Shown: piece after piece, positions 11,801 to 56,774 of the stretch
Position numbering within the stretch: the stretch's first letter is position 1
Layout of the letters: each line of letters starts with the position of its first letter
NCBI GenBank assembly: GCA_003260075.1
Contig: QLIY01000610.1
Span: 32,823 to 96,822 of the forward strand
Direction: 5' to 3'
DNA length: 64,000 bases
Source: Phallusia mammillata
Taxonomy: Eukaryota; Chordata; Ascidiacea; Phlebobranchia; Ascidiidae
The notes under the pieces: model-generated
Database searches by the model: none
What the model was told of the DNA's origin: nothing
What the model saw: only the letters and a program-made list of their open reading frames with translations
Made by a program: the position numbers and the translations under genes

Positions 11801-11804
11801 TCTA

Positions 11805-12105
11805 TGACGTCATAAACAGCTGTCTTGTGCCAAGTGGTCGACGCAGTGCTCCCCATAATAATTTACAATTTTAAATGCTTAAGTTAACACTAATTCTGCT
11901 AAATATTAACAAAATTCTAAAGTTAGTTTAATCAGTTTTATTTATTATTTTATCGAGATGTTTACTGTTAAACTTAAAAGCTGTTTGCAGCAATTTTAGG
12001 AACGAAATTTTTCTGTCGAGAAACACTGCCGACCTGATTTAGAACAGAAGGCGACAACTCATTGTCATCACGTTATGACGTCAGACATGTTGGTTGTTAT
12101 AAAAG
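11805..12105 (+). promoter_or_regulatory. Troponin I promoter region
   Basis: TATA box tataaaag at 12098-12105, placing initiation near 12130. Upstream are two perfect CRE palindromes tgacgtca (11805-11812, 12076-12083) and an E-box cagctg at 11817-11822. CRE plus MyoD-type E-box clusters are known in ascidian muscle promoters. I did not locate a convincing T-box site. Confidence 0.7.
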
Positions 12106-12219
12106 CGCGCGTCGAAATAGATTCGAGCACATTCACTTGGAGTTGAAAGCAGTTGTCTAAGTCATCGAATTCAGCTTGTTTTTCGACTTGTTCGACTTGA
12201 AACAACAACAACAGCAACA

Positions 12220-15200
12220 ATGGCAGAAGAAGGAGTAAGTTAAAGTTTATGTTTGTTTTTGTAAAACTTGGTAAAATTTGTTTAAAATTAACACACGTAC
12301 CGCAATTTGTATGTAAATGTTTTTTTCAACAATGATACAATTTAAAAGCTATACAATATCAGTTACCAGCAAAAAATGTTTTGTGAGGTTTCTTTTAAAG
12401 ATTAAAAGATGCAATAATTATTCATTGAAATTTAAAACATGTTCAAAACGTTATTACGTCATAGTGCTGAATTATTTACACTGGTTTAGATCAACTTTAG
12501 CTATTGGGCGCCAAAATAATCACCTTAAATATTGGCAAATTATTTTAGAAAAAAGCGCATGATTAAAAAAAGCTTTTTTTTGTTTTTAATTTCGATCCAA
12601 ATTAAATCTTTGCAATCTATTAAAAACAACAACATTAAATAAAGATTTTTTTTGTTTTTAATTCAACAATCAAAATGTAAAAATCTTTAACTCAACCCCA
12701 AACTTGTTTGTACCGAAGTTATCTAAGTTACTGGAGCTTATTAACGTTTATCTGCTGTCAAACCGTCTGCTGAGCCTAAAGATAAAAGCCGTCGCGCGAA
12801 CGCCTCAGTGTCTGTGATACAAACCACATGCAACGTCTCAGGGTCTCGTGGGGCAAAGTAAAGGGAACGCTTAGCTGACTTCATTCAAAGTTGCATGTTG
12901 GTTGGTTTCTGCTTCTTAACGAAATAGGGAACAAAGTTACACGCGGTTTCAAGTAACTTTGTTCATTTTTCCTCGCCACAATTTAGCGGCCTACAATCGT
13001 TAAGATTTTTAATCCTATAAAACCTTTTTGAATAAGGTACTGATTATGTTTTCATCGCAAAACACTTTGAAAGGGGAAGTAAAGGGAAAGTTTAGGCGAC
13101 TTGATTCGAAGTTTCATGCCAGTCTGGTTCTTGAAATGATGAATAAAGTTAATCGCAGTATTTCTTCTAACCGCAACTTTGCGACCCACAATTGCAAACA
13201 CTTTCAATTCTACAATTCTATTTAAATAAGATACGTAGAGACTTTGTAAAGCTCTCCTTGCAAGCACCTTATTCCCCTTTATTTATCGTGCACTGTACTA
13301 CGCGCATTCAGTGTTATTTACCCTGATGAAGGTGACCTGTATAGGACGTCGAAACGTCGGAATAAAAACACAATTGCCAGAAGAGCTCACAACTACAATA
13401 ATACTCCCATTATAACGCCATAACCCTGTTTGTTAGTGCGGAACACGCAAGATGACTCATCAGAGAAAGATGATGCTCAAGTCCTTGATGCTGAACAAGG
13501 CGAGAGAGGATTTGAAACGGGAAACTGAGCAGAAGGCTGAGGAAAAGAAGGCGGCACTTAACAAGAGAATGTGCGAACTTGGTGACCTTGACTCAATGTC
13601 ACAACAAGACCTCATGGTGAGAAGAAAAACTTACAAAGTAATCTTGGGGTGTTAGTTTCCAGGAAAGCTGGTACTCTAACTACCAACCTTACGATTGCAA
13701 GGCGGTTACACTAAACACTAAATCAGTGGTTCTCAACCTTTCATTGACCGCGCCCCCTTCAAATAACCCCGCAACCCCAATCGTATCTCACGTTTTCACT
13801 AACCACTGGGCTATCTTAGAGGCAGATCTGGGGTTAGAACCACCAACCTTACGATTGCAAGGCGGTTGCACTAACCACTGGGTCATCTTAGAGGCAGATA
13901 TGTGGTTAGAACCACTAACCTTACGATTGCAGGCGGTTGCACTAACCATTGGGTCATCTTAAAGGCCGAGCTGGGATTAGAACCAACAACTTTACGATTG
14001 GAGGCGGTTGCAATAACCACTGGGTTACCTACGGGGCCGAACTAGGATTAAAACACCAAACTTACATTTACAAATCTTCTGTGGCATGTTTGTTACCGCA
14101 GTTGGTCATAAATATATTTGCCTTGAAGCAAATCGGTTTAAACGCTTCAGAGCTCCCTCCAGGGACGACTCTACCCCTTCCGTGGTTTGTTTTATGTTGT
14201 AAGCGTGCGCACGAGCTAATGGCTGGACATTCATCAAAGTGTTTGGAGTTCCCCAGGGATCTAACTTGGTCCACTGGGTTTCAGACTCACTGTTGTTTAC
14301 TTAATTAAATTACTTCTGTTTTACGCTGGCTTGCGGTAAAAGCTATTGGAAACACACATTAGTAAACTGTTTGTATTTGTTATGTGATTTTCTGTGACAA
14401 TCTGAGCCCGTGTTTGTGTTAGTTCGTTCTTTAAAAAAATAGCAATTTTATCACCGCTTTTTACTGGATGAAATGCCAAGCTAATTTGAAATACTAAAGC
14501 TATGTGAAAAACACTAAAGCTAACATACTAAAGCCAACTTAAAATACTAAAGCTAAGCGAAAATAGTACATCAAAACTAAAATACTAAAGCTAAAGTTGA
14601 AAACTAAAGCTTAATATCAAATACCTTAAATAAATAATAATAAATAATATAACGACGCAAAAAGACGTTAATCGAGCTATTCGAACACGAAACCTCGATT
14701 GAAATACTAATACCGAATCAAAATACTAAACGTTGTTTGTTTCACAGGATTTGTGCCGGGATCTTCACGGCAAAATTGACACGGTAGATGAGCAGAGATA
14801 CGAAATCGAACTGAAAGTGAAGAAAAATGATCAGGAGGTAAAATTTATTTGAAGTGTTATTTGTTAGATGCAAAACTGTCGCACGAGTTCATTATGATGA
14901 CTCCTGCTTGTTTATGGTTGGTGCTTGCAATAAGCAATTAAGTTTTACCCAAAAAGGCCAAGATAGGATTAAAGCCACCAACTGTACGATTTTAATGCGG
15001 TTGCACTAACCACTGGGTTATCTTATATCCCGTTTCCATGGCCGTTGGTCCGATCGGACTTTTCCGCTATTTCAGTCAGATCGGACGCAATAAGGAATGA
15101 CTCAGCATTTTTTTCAGCGTTTTCGCGCACCTCCTCGCGACTTTTAAAAGTCCGATCGGACCAACGCCCATGGAAACGGGATATTAGAGGCCGAGCTAGG

Positions 15201-15528
15201 ATTAGAACCATCAACCTTACGATTGCAAGGCGGTTGCACTAACCACTGGGTCATGTTAGAGGCCGAGCTGGTATTAGAACAGCCAACCTTACGATTGCCT
15301 TACCCAATTTACTTGGCTCGATTATAAACCAGACACAAGTTTTATTCTGTGTAATGTTTTTAGATCGAGGATTTGAACCAGAAGATCTTCGATTTGCGCG
15401 GTAAATTCAAACGCCCTCCTCTGCGACGTGTCCGCATGTCGGCTGACCAGATGCTGAAAGCCCTGCTCGGTTCCAAACACAAGGTGTCCATGGATCTCCG
15501 CTCAAACCTTAAATCGGTCAAGAAATAA
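12220..15528 (+). CDS. TnI: Troponin I
   Basis: Four coding exons: 12220-12234, 13437-13616, 14748-14837, 15364-15528; all introns phase 0; 149 codons. Troponin I is the thin-filament subunit that inhibits actomyosin and is relieved by Ca-troponin C. Seen: the start MAEEG; an N-terminal helix with [11 protein letters not shown] (troponin C/T-binding region); [20 protein letters not shown] (coiled-coil helix typical of TnI); the inhibitory segment [14 protein letters not shown]; the switch/mobile region [16 protein letters not shown]. It ends at LKSVKK, lacking the C-terminal extension of vertebrate TnIs (about 180 residues). The 5' boundary of exon 2 could instead be 13452 (agATG), removing CGTRK. 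TATA box upstream and aataaa at 15592. Confidence 0.95.
12235..13436 (+). other. Troponin I intron 1
   Basis: Contains a diverged direct duplication (about 12850-13020 versus 13073-13225, sharing aagtaaagggaa and related blocks) and, at 13280-13395, a plus-strand copy of dispersed repeat B with ctgatga at 13323 and gaaa at 13351. No alternative coding exon recognised. Confidence 0.6.
13437..13616 (+). CDS. TnI: Troponin I exon 2
   Basis: 180 nt, 60 codons, phase 0-0. Preceded by tgtttgttag and followed by gtgagaag. Highly charged helix ([20 protein letters not shown]), the TnC/TnT-binding arm. Confidence 0.9.
13722..13785. mobile_element. hAT-end fragment in troponin I intron 2
   Basis: Begins cagtggttctcaacctttc, then a block similar to the interior of the 8852-9099 element (gcgcccccttcaaat). 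The other end is not seen. Confidence 0.45.
13795..14060 (-). repeat. Tandem tRNA-like units
   Basis: Three to four reverse-complement units of the family at 4150-4440 (aaccaccaaccttacgattg, ggcggttgcactaaccactg), inside troponin I intron 2. Confidence 0.8.
14455..14640. repeat. Imperfect aatactaaagctaa repeat
   Basis: About nine degenerate copies of a 10-15 bp unit in troponin I intron 2. Confidence 0.7.
14748..14837 (+). CDS. TnI: Troponin I exon 3
   Basis: 90 nt, 30 codons, phase 0-0, after tttcacag and before gtaaaa. Encodes the helix carrying [12 protein letters not shown], matching the vertebrate VDEERYDIEAK region. Confidence 0.95.
14960..15300 (-). repeat. Tandem tRNA-like units, interrupted by MITE
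   Basis: About three reverse-complement units on both sides of the MITE at 15026-15183. Confidence 0.75.
15026..15183. mobile_element. PIF/Harbinger-type MITE
   Basis: 158 bp with 38-bp terminal inverted repeats differing at one base (tatcccgtttccatgg ... ccatggaaacgggata). Flanked by TTA at 15023-15025 and 15184-15186, the 3-bp duplication typical of PIF/Harbinger. It interrupts a tRNA-like unit whose uninterrupted form (gggttatcttagaggcc) is rebuilt exactly by removing the element and one TTA. Confidence 0.9.
15364..15528 (+). CDS. TnI: Troponin I exon 4 (last)
   Basis: 55 codons including TAA. Carries the inhibitory and switch sequences ([36 protein letters not shown]), the most conserved part of the family. 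Confidence 0.97.
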   Translation: MEDLNQKIFDLRGKFKRPPLRRVRMSADQMLKALLGSKHKVSMDLRSNLKSVKK

Positions 15529-15591
15529 ACCAGCCGTGTAATATGCGAACGATCTTGTTTGGTGTTTGACATTTTTTGCGAATTTAAATGT

Positions 15592-15597
15592 AATAAA
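15592..15597 (+). terminator. Troponin I polyadenylation signal
   Basis: aataaa 64 nt after the stop codon, in AT-rich sequence. Confidence 0.7.
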
Positions 15598-15599
15598 AT

Positions 15600-17350
15600 T
15601 TGAAATCTTGTGGTAAAATTTGCATTTTCGGTTTATAAAGGAAAGTCAGTCTTAGCTTTCAATTTTCGAATTATTAAATTTTGATGTTAGTCGGTCCGTT
15701 CATATTTAATCGTCTTTGCATTTTCACCGCTGGGTGGCATTTGACTTAATACACAGAACTCATCTTGTTTCGATTGTTTATTTCCACATAAAGCATTTTG
15801 TTCTGTGGTACTAAGCGTTCCCATGTAGCCTACATACCTTGCATATACTTAATGAATTGAGTTTATTTCGCTTGGTGAAAGAAAACATAGCAGCACAATT
15901 GCACTGAAAACAATCATCAAGTCGGAAATAGCTGCGCAACGTCGAAACGTTATGGAGCACGCGCTGCAGCTACACCGTATTAAAGAGTTATAAGCAGGGT
16001 TGCCATCGACTTGAATCCGAAAATAAGGACAACCGAACAATTAAATTTTTATGCGAAACGAAACAAGCGTTTTTGAACAAATCTTTGCATTGATACAAGC
16101 CATGATATAATATTTTGAGAAGAAACAATCTGTTCCAACAAATGGTTGTTCATAGAAAATACTAAGTGCATCTCACAACAGGCCGGGTCTGGGGGGGGGG
16201 ACTACAGTAATTGTTGAAAATAAGACAAAATAAGGACTAAAAGTCAAAAATAAGGACATTTCTTAGAAATAAGGACAATGAACTTTTCTAAGATAGCCAT
16301 TAAAAATAAGGACAAATCTTAGAAATAAGGACGGTATGGCAACCCTGGTTATAAGACTGGGGCTCACAAAAAGTAAGGCATTGTGGGTGAACAAGACTGG
16401 GGTGGGAAACGTTGATGGGACCAGTCGAAGAGGGCCTAAAAATTAGTTTTTAAACATGACACAAATTCTGTTGGAGAAGTCACACATCAAAATGCGATCT
16501 GGAATAAAAAAAATTATTAGTCAGCAACTTATGTTTTCTATGGTGCTGATGTTGCAACTTTGTTTAAAGGGCGACCCGCGACAAATTATTGAGTAACAAT
16601 AGATCTTGTGAAGCATCAAACATATGGAATGTTCATTTCCGCTGCAATTGGAGACGTTTCCCAACAAAATTTGCGTGTAACTGTTTCCGTGGAGCAAGAA
16701 ATGCCATATGTTGGGCTGTCTTAAAAAGCAGTTGTTGTTTCGCAATCAATTGTAGGAGAGATTTAAGCAACCCGCTATTTTAAAGATTTTAAGTTAAAAC
16801 AAACTGATAATCGACGAATAGACGGCAATGTTTTGAAATTATTGCAAGAATATTGAGTTGTTATAGTTTGTAAAAGATTGTGTATCATTGTTTTTTTGTT
16901 TCTGTTTTTTGCTTAGTAAATTGAGACTTCTAATATTTGCTTGTGTTTTTGTAACCATAACATAAGACGTATTAATGTTTGTTTTGTGAATCATAGAAAA
17001 TACTGAACAAACATCCATTAGCTTGTATATTTAAATATTTTTGTCATTTTACTTGTGTAATGCTAGACAAAATACATAAATTCTTTTTTTAAAAACCTAA
17101 AATAATGGCAAAGCAAACATTTTTTTCAAAAGAAAACTTGCACATGCAGCTGGCACAGTTTGCTGACTGGTATGGAATCTGCCATATTCTGCAAATTTGG
17201 ATAGATGTTATTGGTTTATTGTCTATTTAATCTTTAAAACCATTTTTTGACCTCAACAGACAAAGGATTCAGGATAAATTTTATACTGTTTAGTAAGTAA
17301 ATATGGAAATTTGTCTTTGGTGATCAACGGGAAGAAAATATTTGGCCGAA
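15600..17350. other. Intergenic between troponin I and transporter
   Basis: No gene seen. Contains a repeat at 15850-16000 (gcgcaacgtcgaaacg, cgctgcagctacacc) with an inverse-oriented relative at 20680-20880, imperfect aaaataaggaca repeats (16225-16335) and a 10-nt G run at 16191-16200. No clear promoter for the transporter was found. Confidence 0.5.
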
Positions 17351-51479
<34,129 letters not shown>

Positions 51480-54240
51480 AACCATCCAGTAATACCGAAC
51501 TGACTGAACAAAGCATTGTAATTGCAAGCCTATGTCTGGCATTGACAGGTGTTCTGGAATAGTTAAATATCCAACATGATACAAAATTATTTGGAACCTA
51601 ATAATAGTTAGGATAAAAAGGATTTTTTGTAGATTTTTTAACTCAAAAATATTTTCTTATTTTTTTGCAAAAATGCCAAATGTATATAAGCTATTGCTGC
51701 CAGGCATAGTATCAAGTTTAAAGTTTAAACTTGATGCCAAATGTATGTGCATTCGAATGTTCTACTTTTTGCAATTGTTATATTGTAGCAATAACTTTTC
51801 TTTTTTACCGTTTCAAATAAAAAGTAGTTTTTCCGGTTGCATTCATTTCTTAAGTTTTTCCATGTACTAAACAAATTAGTTTTTTTGTGTGTTAAACCCA
51901 TACCTCCATTTCCAAGCAATAGTGTATATATTACACATTCTGATTGTTTTTTGTTTTTTGTGATGTGTTTTTTTTACTTGGGAGAACTTCTGCCGTTTTT
52001 TTGCCATAACGCGTTTGATATTTTTGGATGACACTGACACAGATGGTAGATATAGTTGTGCAGATGTGTCATTTGTTTCGTTTAACTCGATAACCCCTGT
52101 ATTTACCCCTCTAGCCCCTAAAATGGGTGAAAACGTTTTTCATACTATGTGTATGCCGCTGGTTACCACAAACGAAAAGTTTCTGTACTTCAACTTAACT
52201 CTTTTGACTCAAATCATAAGTGATTAACCCAGCTGCCCTATACCCCACAAAATGTATGCTGCTACGCACCACAAATGAAAAATTTGAGCATATTAGTTTG
52301 CATATAAGTGTACACCACACATTTTTCTTCGTGAATTGATGTTTCTAATGTCTATTTTATGAATTAAGACGTAAGGTAATGTACCCCTTCTAGTTGTCCA
52401 AATACTTCTAAATTTGCAAAAGGTTAGTGATACAAGTTGAAAATATCACAAAAACAAACATACGATTGAAGTGTAATATGTTTTTATCATTTTTCATAGC
52501 TTTTGCATTTCTGCATTCACCAGGTTTTTCATTTATTGTTGATTCTACTTGCCCCCCCCCCCTGCTACGCACCACAAATGAAAAATTTGAGCATATTAGT
52601 TTGCATATACACATTTTTCGTCGTGAATTGATGTTTCTAATGTCTATTTTATGAATTAAGACGTAAAGTAATGTACCCCTTCTAGTTGTCCAAATACTTC
52701 TAAATTTGTAAAAGGTTAGTGATACAAGTTGAAAATATCACAAAAACAAGCATACGATTGAAGTGTAATATGTTTTTATCATTTTTCCTAGGTTTTGCAT
52801 TTTCCATTCACCAGGTTTTTCATTTATTGTTGATTCTACTTACTGCTCATTACCGTTGTCGCGAAAGTTTGTCATAAAACAGCGATTTCCAATGCTTTGT
52901 GTGTTGTTTTTTGTTAAATGTTTTGTAATCCTGATTCGTGAAAGGATTTTGTGTGACTATCTCACGAAATTTACATGTGATTTTCGAAATTTGCTGATAT
53001 TTTGTCTTAAAATTTTCATTCGTTTTGTAAAAGTTTTCGTGAGTCCGTGATTATCTTACGAAATCCACATGTGAATTAACTTTCAAATTATGTTGTGAAA
53101 AGTTTCGTGAGTCTGCAACCATGTCACGACATTCACAAATTTGTTCATTCGTGATGAGTTTGTGAAAAATTTCGTGAGTCCGCAACCATCTCATGACATA
53201 TGAAAAATATTTTAAAACTACTCAAATTTGCTTGTTCACTTTTTAATTAAGTCCTCCGAGGCAAAAATAATTTGTCATCTACAAAAAGTTTGAATCGCCT
53301 TTTGTTATCCTTAAAAACATCAAACAGTTTATTAAAATCAAATAATGTTGAAAACATTTGGTTTTCACAATCAAGTCGTCCTTGAATGTTGTGGAACTGC
53401 TTAACTAACCACTTCTAATGTACATGAATGTTGTTTTTACGTGTTTTTGTTGTTGACGTGTTGATGCTTTCTAGCTTCTAAAGCTCTGTACAGTGTTTAT
53501 AGATTGTTGGTGACTAAGAACTGATGAGCACATAGTGCATGCGTAACTAATGTATTGCATATTTCTTTGTGTGTGACATCGTACTGACCAGAGGTGTAAA
53601 ACGGGCCGAGCGTTTTCGTTTTTTTTTCTAATAAAACAGGCTTATTTCGGGCCTGACATCGCACTCACCATATTTGTTTCGTAGTTTTCGAAAAACTAAC
53701 TTACATTTTAACAAATTACATCTCTCACTCAGGCTAATCTGGATAATCGCATATTTGAATAAATTCGTCAAGAAAAACACCGGTTAATCGCATGTACAGA
53801 AAATCTGGCCAAATTTAAATTACTGTTACAACCAGAAATGTGTGTGTGTTTGTGAGATATTATCGTAAAATGTTCAGTACCAAACCGCCTTTTGTGTCAA
53901 CTTATTGTACAGTTTGGTGAAAGAACTGAACTTGTGTTGTGCGAAATTGCTTGGGATTGCAATTGTCAAAAATGTGTTATATCCGTACGTTGTTTATTCC
54001 ATGTCAGATATGCTCACTGAAATAAGTGTTCATACCCAAATAAAGAATAAGTTTCACAAATATCTGCTAAAACACAATCAATCCCTTGGACTTTATGGCC
54101 TAAAGCAGCTATTGTATGGGATTTGAATCCATGACCTTGTGTTTGTGAAAAGATATCCATGTGGGATTGGTAATTTAAACGTTTTAAAATAGAATTATCT
54201 GATCGTTTAAAGTATTGTATGTTGTGAAACATCAGTTGGT
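51480..54240. other. Transporter 3' flank and intergenic sequence
   Basis: Very AT-rich; candidate polyadenylation signal aataaa near 51818 but not decisive. Repeat B tail fragment at 51685-51720. A block at 52255-52550 is repeated at 52563-52850 across a C run (52552-52562). 52930-53190 has degenerate ttcgtgagtccg repeats. No coding region recognised. Confidence 0.5.
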
Positions 54241-54244
54241 ATAT

Positions 54245-55205
54245 TAACGGCACACAGCTACTAACATAGGGTCGTGTAACAATAAGCGATGTGTGCGCGG
54301 AAATCGTTGCGCGCTCGGCAGCTATCTATTAGTCATCGGCGCATAACACCTGCCTCACGAGTCGGTTGCGCCAACTACTGGGCATCTTGATAACAGATAG
54401 CATAACACCTGCCTTCCGATGGCTGGTTTGTGCTAAACACTGGGCAATCCNTTGATTACAGATAGCATAACACCTGCCTCACGAGTCGGTTGCGCCAACT
54501 ACTGGGCATCTTGATAACAGATAGCATAATAGCTGCCTTCCGATGGCTGGTTTGTGCTAAACACTGGGCAATCCTACATGGGGTTAGAATTACCAACCAA
54601 ACGATTACAACTTAAAGGCCGAGCTGGGATTAGAACCGCCAATCTTACGATTGCAAGGCGGTTGCAATACCCACTGGGTCATCTTAGAGACCAAACTGGG
54701 ATTAGAACCACCAACCTTACGGTTGCAAGGCGGTTGCAATACCCACTGGGTCATCTTAGAGGTAGAGCTGGGATTAAAACCGCCAACCTTGCGATTGCAA
54801 GACGGTTACCTCCTAGGCCATTGATTAACACAAAGTACAAAACAGGGATTGATAACAAGCAGCATTTAGTGCTTCGTGCATCGCGAAGGATCGTTTGTTA
54901 CACAACCATACGATTAAGCAGGCCAATTAGGATTATGACTCAACAATGGTTTTACGATCGCAGCGCGATTTCCGGTTCTACATCCGTTAACTAACGGTAG
55001 GATATGTTCGAGTAGCCATGTAGTGTGTATCTCCACAGTAAGGTGTGCGGTTTATTATAGTGGAGATGCTGGTAGGTTATGTACCGCGTTGTGTGTTTTT
55101 AGGAGTAAACCAGAAACTAGAACGATTTTCAAATACTTTTTTACCAGAAAACACTTAAAGTGATTATGGCTAAAGTGTAGAATCAAATTGTTTGTTTAAG
55201 AAAAT
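54245..55205. repeat. Right arm of about 0.93 kb inverted repeat
   Basis: Reverse complement of 9960-10890. Contains a single-N join at 54451 with duplicated flank, and tRNA-like units (54570-54830). See the left arm for shared blocks. Confidence 0.8.
54570..54830 (-). repeat. Tandem tRNA-like units (3-4 copies)
   Basis: gagctgggattagaacc, ttgcaaggcggttgcaata units inside the right inverted-repeat arm. Confidence 0.85.
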
Positions 55206-55299
55206 GTATATTTGTGCTCTATTTATTGCTTTTATTGTTTTTGCAAGAAATTTACAGGTCTTTTCACTATTTTTTTTTGCAAGAAACATTTGTTTGATA

Positions 55300-55450
55300 A
55301 AGAAAATGACGGCCCAAATAGACGTAAAGAAGTGACGTGCTTTATTTTTCAATTTGCCGAAACGTTTGAATAATAAAGCATGTCGCCTTTAACGTCTAAG
55401 TTATTTGGGCCGTTATTTTCATCATTAAACTTATAAACAGATCCTTGTAT
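55300..55450. repeat. Repeat C, two copies facing each other
   Basis: gcccaaatagacgtaaag...gtgctttatt is followed by gccgaaacgtttgaataat, aagcatgtcgcc and tttgggccgttat, forming an imperfect inverted repeat. Confidence 0.7.
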
Positions 55451-55844
55451 ATAGTGTTCTAATTTACAGGATGTCTTAAACAAATACAACTATGATATTA
55501 ATGTACTGCCCCCCCCCCCCATCTTCTTCATAAAACCCGGTAACAAAGTTGACAACAAATTTTAAGTAAAAAGTGTTTTATTCAAACAGAACCCTACCTT
55601 ACTTGTACTGAAAGTGATTGTACTAAACAGTATCATACCCTCCAACATACAGCATGGTCATTAAAGATCACTGATTACAAGAATAAATAAATGAGAATGT
55701 AAAATATTGAATTCACATAGGAATATATTACGACCAAGTGACATCTTCAGTTCCAGCAAAACCACTAAACAAAAGTTTCACCGCAAAGTGAAAAATAAAA
55801 GCATTTAACTTTAGCAAAATCACCAGAAACATTGCTTAGACCAG

Positions 55845-56008
55845 TAGTTTACAAACTGTGCGGTGCGACGCCCTGGTGCGTCGTTTTAATTTTGCAAGGG
55901 CGTCGCAGAATAGTTCCGTTTCGTAAGTTTTATTTGCTGGTGCTTCGCAAGTCCTGAAAAACTTGTCCAGGGGCGTCGCAACAAAGAAAAGTATGAGAAG
56001 CACTGGCT
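55845..56008. mobile_element. hAT-type MITE (relative of 8243-8463)
   Basis: gtagtttacaaactgtgcgg to agtatgagaagcactgg, interior gcgacgccctggtgcg. Same direct orientation as the left copy, so it was not simply carried by the inverted repeat. Confidence 0.7.
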
Positions 56009-56564
56009 TAGACAGCTACTGTGTTTGGCAAACAACCTTATTAAAACCCTAAAGACTTATTTGTAACTGGCACACACGTCAACCCCTACTTACATCACAC
56101 TTAACTGAAAATGGACAAAATGTGTTCCTATAGTAACGAAATCTGACGATGAAAATCGTGGAATGTATATATGTCGCCTAACTGACATCTCCAGTTCCTA
56201 CAAAAAATGTATGTTTTGTACCAATACAAATCAGCCAGGAAAAAAATGTGGACTAAATTTAAAGTTTAATGCGCTATTGGCACATCTCCCCAAAGCAACG
56301 TTCAGCAATTTTTCTAGCCAACGCCTTGCCATACGTATCGAATGCTTGGTGACCGGTCGATTCGGTATGATGCCATCAATGGGCCTGGCGTACTGTGAGT
56401 TTTGGAGGCATAGCGTAAGCGTAACAGAGCGCAAAATAGAATAATGTTGCAGCAGCCCCCCCCCCCAATGGGCCTGGCGTACTGTGAGTTTTGGAGGCAT
56501 AGCGTAAGCGTAATAGAGCGCAAAAAAGAATAATGCTGCAGCATATTTGTTTGTTTGTTCGCAG

Positions 56565-56681
56565 GTAGTGGTCAATTTTGCCCGAATCACAAATTCCAGT
56601 GTCAAGATCAGACTTGTATTGAAAACTTCCAAAAATGCGACGGACACACCGATTGTGGAAACGACGAACTAATCTGCGGCG
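56565..56681 (+). CDS. LDLa exon 1 (right gene)
   Basis: [17 protein letters not shown], then [15 protein letters not shown]. Acceptor tcgcag, donor gtaggt. Confidence 0.88.
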
Positions 56682-56743
56682 GTAGGTTACAAAAAATGCC
56701 TGGGGCTTTACGGTTTGTGTAAAATGAACATATTCATACTGGG

Positions 56744-56774
<31 letters not shown>

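Noticed and set aside
53905-54126. 73-codon frame in the right intergenic region
   Set aside because: No recognisable domain, no splice or promoter context, AT-rich surroundings; chance frame or transposon remnant cannot be told apart.
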